Shown here piece by piece: positions 14,903 to 24,601 of a stretch of 64,000 bases of DNA. Each line of letters starts with the position of its first letter. The first letter of the stretch is position 1. Made by a program: the position numbers and the translations under genes. Location: the NCBI RefSeq assembly GCF_027409185.1, contig NC_084465.1, forward strand, positions 31,661,864 through 31,725,863, read 5' to 3'. The notes beneath the pieces are model-generated. The model had not been told where the DNA came from and did not search any database. It saw only the letters and a program-made list of their open reading frames with translations. Origin of the DNA: Cynocephalus volans (Eukaryota; Chordata; Mammalia; Dermoptera; Cynocephalidae).

Positions 14903-15016
14903 AGGGCTGGCAGGTGAGCTCAGTTGGTTAGAGCACAGTATTGGTAACACGAAGGTAAAGGGTTAGAATTCCCATACTGGCCAGCTGCCAGAAAAAATAG
15001 GAAAAAAAAAAAAAAG
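14903..15016 (+). mobile_element. tRNA-derived SINE (CYN-like monomer)
   Basis: The body 'gagctcagttggttagagc', 'ggtaacacgaagg', a decayed B box near 'gggttagaattcccatac', 'tggccagctgcc' and an A-rich tail give the same family as 9697-9812. The probable target duplication is acattgcttct (14892-14902) and acattatttct (15017-15027), 9/11 identical. Confidence 0.85.
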
Positions 15017-15343
15017 ACATTATTTCTGAAGCATGAATTAAAAAAAAAAAAAAAAACTTAGGTTTATGTGAACTAGTTGGCAAGCGCACACTTTACTATG
15101 TGACTCTTCCCTAAAGACAAATTTGCTCAATTTGCTGCTTATTGATTCCTCTAGATTTTCACCCTTGTTTTTGCTGATGACCTTCTGGATTTTGTCAACT
15201 TTTGAACATAGGAATGGAAATAAAATTCAAAATTAGTTAAATAGAAAAAATTGCTGAGAGTGGTAGGTGGTAAATATTTATATTTTATTATCTATGAATC
15301 TCACTCATTTCTTGCTATTTCAACTTCAGATATCTTTGGCAGA

Positions 15344-15945
15344 TTATTTTAGCCCTGGTTCTCCAGAGGAGAACTCTGTGTGTGTGTGTGTGTGTGTGCG
15401 CGCGCGCGTGTGCGTGTGTGTGTATTTAGGAGAGAGAAAGAGAGGTTTAGTACAGGAAATTGTCTCACATGATTATGGAGGCTGAAAAGTTCCAAGATCT
15501 CCAGCTGGCAAGCTGGACACCCAGAAGGTCCAATGATATAGTTCCAGTTCAGTCCAAAGTCCCATGAATTAGGAGAACTAATGTGGTAGTTCCAGTCTTA
15601 AGGCCAGGCTGGCAGGTTCAACATCCAGGAAGAAATTTGTGTTTCAGTGTCTTCAGAGTCTGAAGACAAAAAAAAAAAAAAAAAAAAAATTATGTCTTAG
15701 CTCAAAGACAGGTAAAAAGAATTCCCTCATTTGGGGGATAACAGTCTTTTTGTTCTACTCAGGCCTTCAGCTGATTGGATGAGGTCTATGCACATCAGGG
15801 AGGGCAATCTGCTTTACTTGGTCTATTGATAACGAAGTTAAACTCACCCAAAAACCCCCTCACTGAAACACCCAGAATAATGTTTGACCAAATATCTGGG
15901 CACCCCATGGTCAGTCAAGTTGACAAGATAAAATTAACTATCACA
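15344..15945 (-). mobile_element. MLT2-type (ERVL) LTR
   Basis: On the plus strand it runs from 'ttttagccctggttctcc' to 'aaaattaactatcaca', the reversed form of MLT2 LTRs of the ERVL group. Internal landmarks are 'gtctcacatgattatggagg', 'ttttgttctactcaggcc' and 'aataatgtttgaccaaat'. A TG/CG microsatellite (about 15379-15423) and a poly(A) run (about 15668-15690) have expanded inside it. It lies directly 3' (in minus orientation) of ERVL pol sequence, so it is likely the 3' LTR of that provirus. Confidence 0.8.
15379..15423. repeat. (TG)n/(CG)n microsatellite inside the MLT2 LTR
   Basis: TG repeats surround a short CGCGCGCG core. Alternating purine-pyrimidine DNA. Confidence 0.95.
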
Positions 15946-18900
15946 AGTCTACTCCTTGCCTACTTGGCCCTCACAACATCTCTTTAACCATACTTAACCT
16001 CCAAATGAAGACAATAACAAGGTCATAATTTCATCAAATGGAATACAACTACATACAACCAAAAGCACAATAATTCCTTCTCCAGGAGAGGAAATAAAGC
16101 CCTTGAGTAATTTTTACTCTTCTCCTTGATAACCAGTAACTTAAAAACTATGAGGTAAAATTAACAATACTTAAATACTATGATGTAGTGTACTATGATA
16201 AGTTAATACATCTTATGTTACATGTTAAGAGAATAAGAGAGGGAATAAAACAAAGATATTTGCTATATATACACATATACATAGATATATATTATACATA
16301 CACAAACATATTTATAACAAAATATGGAGGAAATACTCATGACAATTATAGTCCTTATTTCTATAACTGGTCACATGATCAGAACTGTTATTTATAACTA
16401 CCTTATTCTATTATCCATTTTGCATTCCCTTTGCTTTCAGCAAACACTTCTGGTGGTCATGGTTCTTTACCTGATGGGATGAGCCAAACCTTCATTCCTG
16501 AAAGGTCTAGGTTATTAGTAGTCCTTCCTGGATTGTGTTATTGTAGTTTTCCATCGACCTTAATCACAGGGCATAGTAGTACTAAGAGACTTCCTAAGGG
16601 ATCTCCTGTATTCAAGACATACTCTTCCTTACCTCCATTGTGAAGTAGTAGTCCAATCTCTCATTGTTATTCAAGGTTAGTCACCCCAGCCAGCACAGTA
16701 ACACTGTTCTTTGCCTATTGATTCAGAGGCATGAGAAGTCTGAAGTGGAAGGGAGGCAGTCTGAACTGCCAGTTCAATGGAATTAGTGTCATGTTTCCCA
16801 GTGGAAGAATTCCTCTCTTTGGAACTAAGTCCTCTTGGGCAGCAGAGCATAGGTCATGGGAACAGGAAGCAAAACATTGCTAGAGGGACACTAGGGGTAG
16901 TAGGAGTGGTGCTACTCCTAAGTCCACCCCTTGATTCCTGGACCCATGAATCCTGCCAATGGGAGAAATAGCCATACAATTCATATGATGCTGAACCTTG
17001 TCCCAGTCCCTCAAGGTATTGCCACCTAGCTGATGCTATTACTGAGTCTTCAAAAGGCCATTTCACCACTCTATCAAGCCAGCTGCCTCACAGCAGATGG
17101 AAACATGGTAAAACCAGTGAATTCCATGAGCATGGACCCATTGTCATACTTTATTTGCTATGAAGTGAGTTCCTTGATCAGAAGCAATGCTGTGTGGAAT
17201 GCTATGATAATGAATAAGGCATTCTGTGAGTCCACAGATGGTAGTTTTGGCAGAAGCATTACATGCAAGGAAAGTAAGTCCATATTCAGAGTGAATACCT
17301 GTTCCAGTAAGGACAAAATGCTGCCCCTTCCACGATGGAAGTGGTCCAGTGTAATCAATCTGCCACCAGGTAGCTGGCTGATCACCCTGGAGAGTGGTGC
17401 CATACTACAAACTCAGTGCTGGTCTCTGCTGATGCCAGATTGGATACTCAGCAGTGGTCATAGCTAGGTTAGCTTTGGTGAATGGAAGTCCATATTGCTA
17501 AGCTCATGCATAACCTCCATCCCATCCGTGATAGACACTTTTTTCATGAGCCTATTGGACAGTGACATAGGTCTTTGGGAGAAGAGTCTGACTGGTACCC
17601 ACAGAATGGGCCATCCTAATTATTTAATTATTAAAATTCTCCTCTGCGAAGATCACCATTCAGTGCATATTTAGATGGGACATGAAAGAAATATCTTTAT
17701 GTTTGTTGCCCATCATAGAGTTCAATCCACACACATCACATAACTCTTCCTCAAATTTTCTTGTCACCAGTTTTCCAATCATATTTCTTCCAAGCCCTTG
17801 ACCATCCAGCCTGATCATTGGCCATAGCCATGAATTGGGATATAATCACACATCTGGTCGTGTCTTCTTCTAAGCAAAGTAAACAACAAGTGTACTGCTC
17901 AAAGTTCTGCTCATTGGGAGGATTTCTCCTCACTGCTGCCTTCCAGGGATTTCCTGGAAAGGGGCTGTAGTGCTACAGCTGTCTACTTTTGGATGGTGCC
18001 GGTATGTCATGCAGAACCATCTATAAACCAGGCCTTAGTCTTCTCTTCCTCTGTCAGCTGATCATAGGGAACTTTCCATGAAGCCACAAGCACAGGCTGA
18101 GAGAGAGAAGGCAGTGTAGCACAAAGGGCACCATGGGCTCTTGGGCCAGTTATTCCTGTAACTTACTTGTGCCTTCACGGTCCTCTCTTACTTCTACACA
18201 TCACAGCTTTCATATGATGATGGAGTGTTGCTGTGCATACCCAACTTTATGGCTTGATGGTCAGATAACACACAGTTCATGATGAGCATCTCAAGTCACA
18301 CGGTACCTTGGTGGCCCATGGTTATGCATTTAGTCTCTGCTAAGACACAATAGCAGGCCAAGAGGTGTTTCTCAAAAGAAGAGTAGTTATCCACAGAGGA
18401 TAGCAGGTGCTTTGCTCCAAAATCCTAAGAGCCTGGCCTGTGATTCACCTACTTGTGGCCTGTAAAGTCTCCAACAGCACTATCACTGGCACAGATCCAA
18501 AACAATTGGATCTGCTGGATCGTATGTTCTATGTGGCAGAGCTGCCTGCATAGCAGCCTGTATCTGTTGCAGAGCCTTCTCCTGTTCTGGGCCCCACTCA
18601 AAAGTAGCAGCTTTTTAGGTTATTGGGTAAATGGGCCAGAGTAACACACCAGAAAGTGAGGAATGTGTTACCTCCAAAATCCAAAGAGGACTTGTAGGCA
18701 TTGTGCCTTTTTGGGGGTGTACAAGGGGCCACATGCAAAATCTTATTCTTTACCTTAGAAGGAATGAAAGATTAGGGCCTGGTTTACAGATGGTTCTTCA
18801 TGACATACCAGCACCATCCAAAATATCTCAACCCCACACCACTGGACCCCAACAAATTTCACTAAAGTAGAAAGTCCCTGAATTTTTTGTCAGATTTATT

Positions 18901-19878
18901 TCCCACCCTATGGCACACAAATGTCTTACCAACAAATTTAGAATAATTGCTACTACTTGCTCATTAGGTCCAATAAGCATAATGTCACCAACGTAGTGGA
19001 CCAGTGTGATGTCTAGTGGAAAGGAAAGGCAATCAAGGTCCCTGCTAACTAAATTATGACATAGGGCTAGAGAGTTGATATACCCCTGAGATAGGACCGC
19101 AAAGGTATATTGCTGGCCTTATCAGCTGAAAGCAAACTGCTTCTAGTGGGTCTTATCAGCAAGTATGAAGAAAAAGGATTTTCCAGATCAATATGCATAC
19201 CAGGCATCAGGAAATGTGTTCATTTGCTCAAGCAATGAAACTACATCTGGTATAGCAGCTGCAGTTGGAATCACCACTTGGCTAAGCTTTTGATAATTCA
19301 CTGTCATTCTGTAAGATCCATCTGTCTTTTGCACAGGCCAAATAGAAGAGTTGAGTGGGAACATGGAAGGAATCACCACCCCTGCATTTTCCAAGTCCTT
19401 GATGGTGGCACTAATCTCTGCAGTTCCTCCAAAGATGTGGTATTGCTTTTGATTTCTTATTTTCCTTGGTAAAGGCAGTTCTAATGACTTTCACTTGGCC
19501 TTTCCCACCGGAATAGTCCTCACTCCTCAGGTCAGGGAACCAATGTGGGGATTCTGCCAGTTGATAAGTATGTCTGTTCCAATTATGCATTCTGAAACTG
19601 AGGAAATAACCACAGAATGAGTTCAGGAACCCACGGACCCACTGTCAGATGGACCTACGCTAAAACTCCATTGATCACCCGACCTCCGTAAGTCCGTACT
19701 TTGACTGGGAGGCCACAGTGATGTTTTGGATCTCCTGGAATCAATGTAAGTGAATGGAGACTCAGAGCCTTGAAGACTTCCCAAAGTAAATGAAAAGAGA
19801 AAGCCTGCAAGAGATACAAGAACAAATATAGTCCGATGGACAAGAGACCCAGAGGATGTGGTGTCACTGACACAGAGG
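15946..19878 (-). pseudogene. ERVL-type endogenous retrovirus internal region, decayed pol
   Basis: An old retroviral pol read on the minus strand, broken by stops and frameshifts. An RT N-terminal fragment lies at 19188-19394, containing a SxxWPVQKxDGSYRMTVNYQKL-type stretch. Further along, the RT catalytic box at 18984-18995 reads YVGD rather than YxDD: one catalytic aspartate is lost. An RNase H/connection-like fragment lies at 17751-17933, and integrase-like and more 3' pol/dUTPase-region sequence extends to about 16450. No env is recognisable, as expected for ERVL. The order and the adjoining MLT2 LTR at 15344-15945 support ERVL. The 5' side is cut off at 19879, where an MLT1 LTR begins; no gag or 5' LTR was found beyond it. 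It is nonfunctional. Confidence 0.8.
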
Positions 19879-20249
19879 TGTCTTAGTCCATTTGAGCTGC
19901 TGTCACAAAATACCATACCATAAACTGGGTAGCTTAAAAAACAACAGAAACTTATTGCTCACAGTTCTGAAGGTTGGGAAGCTCAAGAGCAAGGCTCTGA
20001 CAGATTTGATGTCTGGTGAGAGCCGGTTTCCTGATTCATAGATAGTACCTTCTCACTGTGTCTTCACATGGTGAAAGGAACAAACAAGTTCTCTTGGGCC
20101 TCTTTTATACGGGCACTAATCCCATCTATGAGGGCTCTGCCTTCATGATCTAATTACCTCCCAAAGCCTCTACCTCCTAAACCTTCACCTTGGGGATTAG
20201 GATTTCAACCTATAAAGTCTGTGGGGGCATAAACATTCAGACCACAACA
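19879..20249 (-). mobile_element. MLT1-type MaLR solo LTR
   Basis: On the plus strand it starts 'tgtcttagtccatttgagc' and ends 'cagaccacaaca', so it has TG...CA ends. It contains the reverse-orientation MLT1 landmarks 'ctcacagttctgaaggttg' and 'cttcacatggtgaaagg'. The flanking 5-bp duplication is agagg (19874-19878) and agaag (20250-20254), 4/5 identical. It lies at the 5' edge of the ERVL pol remnant. Confidence 0.8.
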
Positions 20250-20679
20250 AGAAGAGAAGCAGAGAAGTACATGTTTGATATCAAATTCAGCTTAGAATTA
20301 AAATAAGAACAAAATCAATGACCACTGTATTTCAAGATATTCAGAAAGACAAAGTGTGGCAGGGATGGGAGGATGTTAGATTGAAAAATATTGAGGAGTG
20401 CAACCTGAGAAAATGGCAACAATTGGCATAAATGACTTGTTTGAAAAGTTTGTCTATAAAATAGAGAAAACAGACTGGTCTGGAGCTAAAGATGGGTGTG
20501 GAGTCAAGAAAGAATTTTTATATTCTAAATTGGGAGATTTGTGTGAGTATAAATGCTAGTGGGAAGGAATGCAACCCAGTATAGAGTTCGAAGGTACAAA
20601 ACAAGAGCATATAAATATAACGTTTCACGGTTAAAGTGGGATTAGGAATAATCAATAACTACTAACATTGTTGAGAATT
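20250..20679. other. Unassigned sequence
   Basis: No recognised gene or repeat. No ERVL gag or 5' LTR could be identified here. Confidence 0.4.
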
Positions 20680-20880
20680 CACTATTTGTCTTTTAAGCAT
20701 GACGTGTATCAGACTATTTAATTCTCACAGTAACATGATGAGGTAGGCACTATTGTTATCTCCATTTGTATATATGCCATAGCTAGGACATGGGAGAGTC
20801 AGTCATCTTTCCCAAGGCCACAATGGAAGAGCCAGGATTTAGACTCATGCAGTCTGGATCCCAACCCGTATTCTTTAAAT
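20680..20880 (+). repeat. MIR SINE
   Basis: It contains 'tctcacagtaacatgatgag', 'gtaggcactattgttatctc', then 'cccaaggccacaatggaaga' and 'gccaggatttagactcatg', the order of the MIR core and 3' half. Well preserved for its age. Confidence 0.75.
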
Positions 20881-21084
20881 ATCTACACTTACAGGTAGAG
20901 GGAAAAAATAAAGGTCAAATGGACTTAGGTCAGATAGGGAGAAAGAACCTGGGGCTGGCACTGCACTGAACTTGCATGCTGTCCATCTTATGCCATTCAG
21001 TAAAGAACCCAGAGAAAGCTTCTGAAGTCAGCTCTATTCAAAAAGAACATAAACCTATATGTAATAACAAACTTTGGTATTTTT

Positions 21085-21190
21085 TACTCAGCTATTCAAT
21101 TAGCAAAGATTTATTGAGCACCTACTCTATAACAGACACTGGAAATGCTCTAGGAATAAAAAATGAGCAAGTCCGACATAAACCTTCCCC
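21085..21190 (+). repeat. Ancient repeat fragment, L2-like
   Basis: 'caaagatttattgagcacct', 'actctataacagacactgg' and a 'ctaggaataaaaaatgagc' stretch resemble the old repeat at 9880-10010. The family name is uncertain. Confidence 0.4.
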
Positions 21191-21206
21191 TTGATACCCT
21201 ATCTTA

Positions 21207-21580
21207 CTCTATTAGCTTGGGCTGCCATAACAAAATACCTGGCTGGGTAGCTTAAACAACAAAAACTTATTTTCTCACAGTTCTGGAGGCTAAAAGTCCC
21301 AGATCAGGGTCCGGCAGGGTCAGTTTCTGGTGAGGGCCCCCTTCCGGACTTGCAAACAGGTAGCCATCTCTCATTGAATTCTCACATGGTAGAAAGAGGA
21401 GAGCTCCTTGGTGTCACTTCTTATAAGGATGCTAATCCTATCAGATCAGGGTCCTGCCATTATGACCTCATTTAACCTTAATTACTGCTTTAAAAACCCT
21501 ATCTCCACATTCAGTCACATGGGAGGTGAGGGTTTCAACATATGTATTTGTGGGGAGAGAGGGGAACACAATTCAGTACT
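21207..21580 (-). mobile_element. MLT1-type MaLR LTR
   Basis: Reverse-orientation MLT1 landmarks in order: 'gggctgccataacaaaatac', 'ttctcacagttctggaggc', 'gtttctggtgagggccccc', 'tatgacctcatttaacct', 'ttcaacatatgtatttgtg' and 'aacacaattcagta'. No clear target duplication could be fixed. Confidence 0.8.
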
Positions 21581-23005
21581 TATTTTCTTTTAATTCCTAC
21601 AAAGACCCTCTATGGTAATTATTGCTTTTACGATTATTATTGTTATTATCTACAGCTCAGAACTGAAGACGTTTGGACTTCATCTGCAGCATAGCTAGTA
21701 TATGAATGACACTCCATTTCAGCATTTTTTTTAGGCAACATTATCTGTCTCTCAGAAAGTTCAGGGCTGTGTCATTAGACAAGGGAGAGGAGTATCTAAA
21801 AAAAGAAAGATAGGGTATCCTCTTAGTTTTAACCTTCTAATGTTATATAATCCAATTGTCATTGTTTTTTCATTCTCTAGGAAAGAGCTCTATTTTGTCC
21901 ATGCCTAATTTTAACCTTTTTGTAGATTTGCACACAGATTTATAAATCAGCCCCCTCCCCATTTTAATTATTTTTCTTCTGAGTCTATCTTCTTTGTTTC
22001 TCAGAAAATTAGCTCTGTGGAAACATCTTATCACAGACACTCTGTCTCCAAGCCTTTCTGAGAGCTGAGACAGAGGCCTCAGAAGGCAACTATACTCAGA
22101 GCCAATTCACTTAAATTCATGGAATATGTTTTGAGATGAAGGTTTAAAATACTTGACCAGTGATATCCAAGAGTACAAATTCAATTCTTAATGTATTATA
22201 AATGGTGCATTATAAATGGGTAACTACATTTCCATTAAGTTTATAGGATATTTATTTGCATTTCAAAAACGTGCATTCCTGATTGTATTTCTAGATGATC
22301 TATAAATAACCCCAAATATGCTTATTGATGTGATATTTTGCTTTTGGGGGCATAAAATAGATAACTCAGATAGACAAGGTATTTGGCTTTCTCAGCCAAA
22401 TAAAAGATTTTCTTTCTTTCTTTCTTTTTTTTTTTAATCTAGATAGTCTGGTATTATTTTGGAAGCTGCATGCAAATTTGTGTGCAAATTGGTAATTTAG
22501 ACACAATGTCAGAAGGAAATGGTGGCCTCCTAAAGAACCACTATTTGCAGTTTAAATGTTCAGTGTGTTCCTTCTCCAATTAAAGCACAACACAGCAAAG
22601 GTACATAGCCCTCATATCACCCTTTGTGTGAGAAATTATTAGCCTCTGAAAAACACTTAAAATAGTAAAAAGAGTAAAAACTTTCTATTGAGGTGGCAAA
22701 ATGGATTTTATGAGGATAAGTAAATTCCAAATTTTTAAACTTTACCACAAATTGTATCTTTGGGGTAATATAGGTACCTTAACAGTAAGGAAGTCTGTTA
22801 AGGGTTAACCTGCTGCTCCCAAATAGTTTAAGGAGGTGGATAAAAACTTCTCAAAATGAAAAAGGTCAGTGATTGAAATCAGCTGTTCAAAATGGCCTTT
22901 CTACAAAACAACTTTATTTTCTAATACCAAACATTCTTGAATAGGCCCATTTGCTGAACCAGTTATATATTGTTAAATAACTTGAAAATCAACTTTTCCC
23001 TTTAC
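21581..23005. other. Unassigned sequence with octamer-like sites
   Basis: No gene was seen. A TTTC run with poly(T) lies at 22411-22436. ATGCAAAT (22470-22477) is followed closely by a second GCAAAT in the same orientation. The remainder shows no recognised repeat. Confidence 0.4.
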
Positions 23006-23211
23006 CAGTCCTGTCCGATAGAACATTCTGCAATGAGAAATGCTCTGTATCTGTGGTATACAATCTCTACTAACCACATGTGGCAACTAAACAGCTGGAA
23101 TATAGCTAGTGCACCCGAGGAGCTGATTTTTTAATTATATTTAGATATAACTAATTTAAAATGAAATAGCCACATGTGGCTAGCAGTTACTATACTGAGT
23201 TAAACAGCTCT
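23006..23211 (+). mobile_element. hAT-type nonautonomous DNA transposon (MER class)
   Basis: It starts 'cagtcctgtccgatagaac' and includes the paired 'ccacatgtgg' motifs near both ends ('aaccacatgtggcaact' and 'agccacatgtggctagc'), as in the common hAT-Charlie MER elements. It is short and noncoding. The exact subfamily is not assigned. Confidence 0.65.
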
Positions 23212-23500
23212 ATAGTCCTTGTATACATATATTAGTGTGCTAATGCTACCTCAACAAAGTGCCACAAACTGGGTGGCTTAAAACAACAGAAATTTATCAT
23301 CTCACAGTTCTGGAGGCTAGAAGTCTGAAATCAAGGTGTCGGCAGTGCCATGCTGCTCTAAAACCTGCAGGAATGAATCTATCCTTGCCTCTTCTACTTT
23401 CTGGTATTTGCCAGAAATCTTTGGTAGTCTTTGGTTTATAGATTCATCACTCCAATCTCTGCCTCTACCATCACATGGCCATCTTCCTTCTGTGTCTCTG

Positions 23501-23861
23501 TTCTGTGATCTGAATGTTTATGTCCTCCCCCAAACTTCATATGTTGAAATCTTAACCCCCAACATTACAATTTAGGAGGTTAGTACTTTGGGAGGTGATT
23601 GCGTCATAAGAATACAGCCTTTATAATTTGGACTAGTGCCTGTATAAAGGAGACACTAGAGAACTAGTTTATCCCTTTCACTATATCGGGACACAGCAAG
23701 AAGGCACTGTGTATTAGCCAGAATGTGGGCCCTCGGCAGACATCAAATCTACCTTGATCTAAGGCTTACCAGCCTCCAGAACTGTGAGAAATAAATTTCT
23801 GTTGTTGATAAGAAACCCAGTTTCTGGTATTTTTTTACAGCAGTCCAAACAGGCTAAGACA
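23501..23861 (+). mobile_element. Inner MLT1-type LTR, inserted in the outer LTR
   Basis: A + strand MLT1 LTR: 'tgaatgtttatgtcctccc', 'aacttcatatgttgaaatct', 'ctccagaactgtgagaaat' and 'aggctaagaca' in order. It is flanked by a perfect 5-bp duplication, ctctg, at 23496-23500 and 23862-23866. Removing the LTR and one copy restores the outer element. It is a solo LTR with no internal region. Confidence 0.85.
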
Positions 23862-23886
23862 CTCTGTGACCAAATTTTCCTCTTCT

Positions 23887-24413
23887 CTCTCTCTCTCTCT
23901 TTTTTTTTTTCCTTTGTCAGCTGGCCAAAAAGAGGACTCAAACCCTTGACCTTGGTGTTAGTTACCAACACCATGCTCTAACCAACTGTATTAGTCCATT
24001 TATGTTGCTAATAACAAAATACCTGAAACTGGGTAATTTATAAAAAATGGAGGCTTATTTGGCTTATAATTCTGGAACAGATGCATCTGGCATGGGCCTC
24101 AGGCTGCTTCTGTTCACAGCAGAAAGCGGCAGGCAGCCGGCGGGTACAAGCAGATCACATGGCGAGAGGAAGCCAGAGAGAGGAGATGCCAGAGTCTTTT
24201 TAAACAACCAGCTCTCAAGGGAACTAATAGAGCAAGAACTCACTCATAAATCCCCCCTCTCCCAGGGAGAGCATTAATCCATTCATGAAGAATCCGCCCC
24301 CCCATGGCTCAATCAGTTTCCAACACTGCCACATTGGGGATTAAATTTCCACATAAGTTTGGAGAGGACAACACATCCAAACTCCATCACCAGCTGAGCT
24401 ATCCAGCCAACCT
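23887..24413 (-). mobile_element. tRNA-derived SINE, split by an LTR
   Basis: A minus-strand CYN-like SINE. Its T-rich tail complement starts at 23887, the body runs to 23986, and the rest resumes at 24395-24413 ('tgagctatccagccaac'). Its target duplication, aaattttcctcttct, is a perfect 15 bp at 23872-23886 and 24414-24428. It inserted in the outer MLT1 element. Confidence 0.9.
23987..24389 (-). mobile_element. MaLR (MST-like) solo LTR inside the SINE
   Basis: A 403-bp LTR with TG...CA ends on the plus strand ('tgtattagtcc' to 'actccatca'), in minus orientation. It is flanked by ccaac (23982-23986) and ccagc (24390-24394), a 5-bp duplication with one difference. It inserted in the middle of the SINE's A-box region, so it is younger than that SINE copy. 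It resembles the LTR at 44103-44511. Confidence 0.85.
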
Positions 24414-24601
24414 AAATTTTCCTCTTCTTATACGCATACCAGTCATATTAGATTAAGGGTCCATCCTACTTGTATAACCTTGTCTTTACTAATTACAAGT
24501 ATACCTGCAACAACCTCATTCTCAAATAAGGTCACATTCTGAGGTAGCAGAAGTTAGGACTTCAACATATCTTTTGGACAAATGTAATTCAACTCATAAA
24601 G

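Larger units (their letters stand above)
23225..24601 (-). mobile_element. MLT1-type LTR split into three parts (outer layer of a nest)
   Basis: One reverse-orientation MLT1-like LTR is present as 23225-23500, 23862-23886 and 24414-24601. The first part carries 'cacaaactgggtggcttaaa' and 'ctcacagttctggaggctag'. The last carries 'ataccagtcatattagatta', 'aataaggtcacattctgagg' and 'cttcaacatatcttttgg'. Removing the inserts between the matching target duplications rejoins the element in the expected order. It is the oldest member of the nest. Confidence 0.85.
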
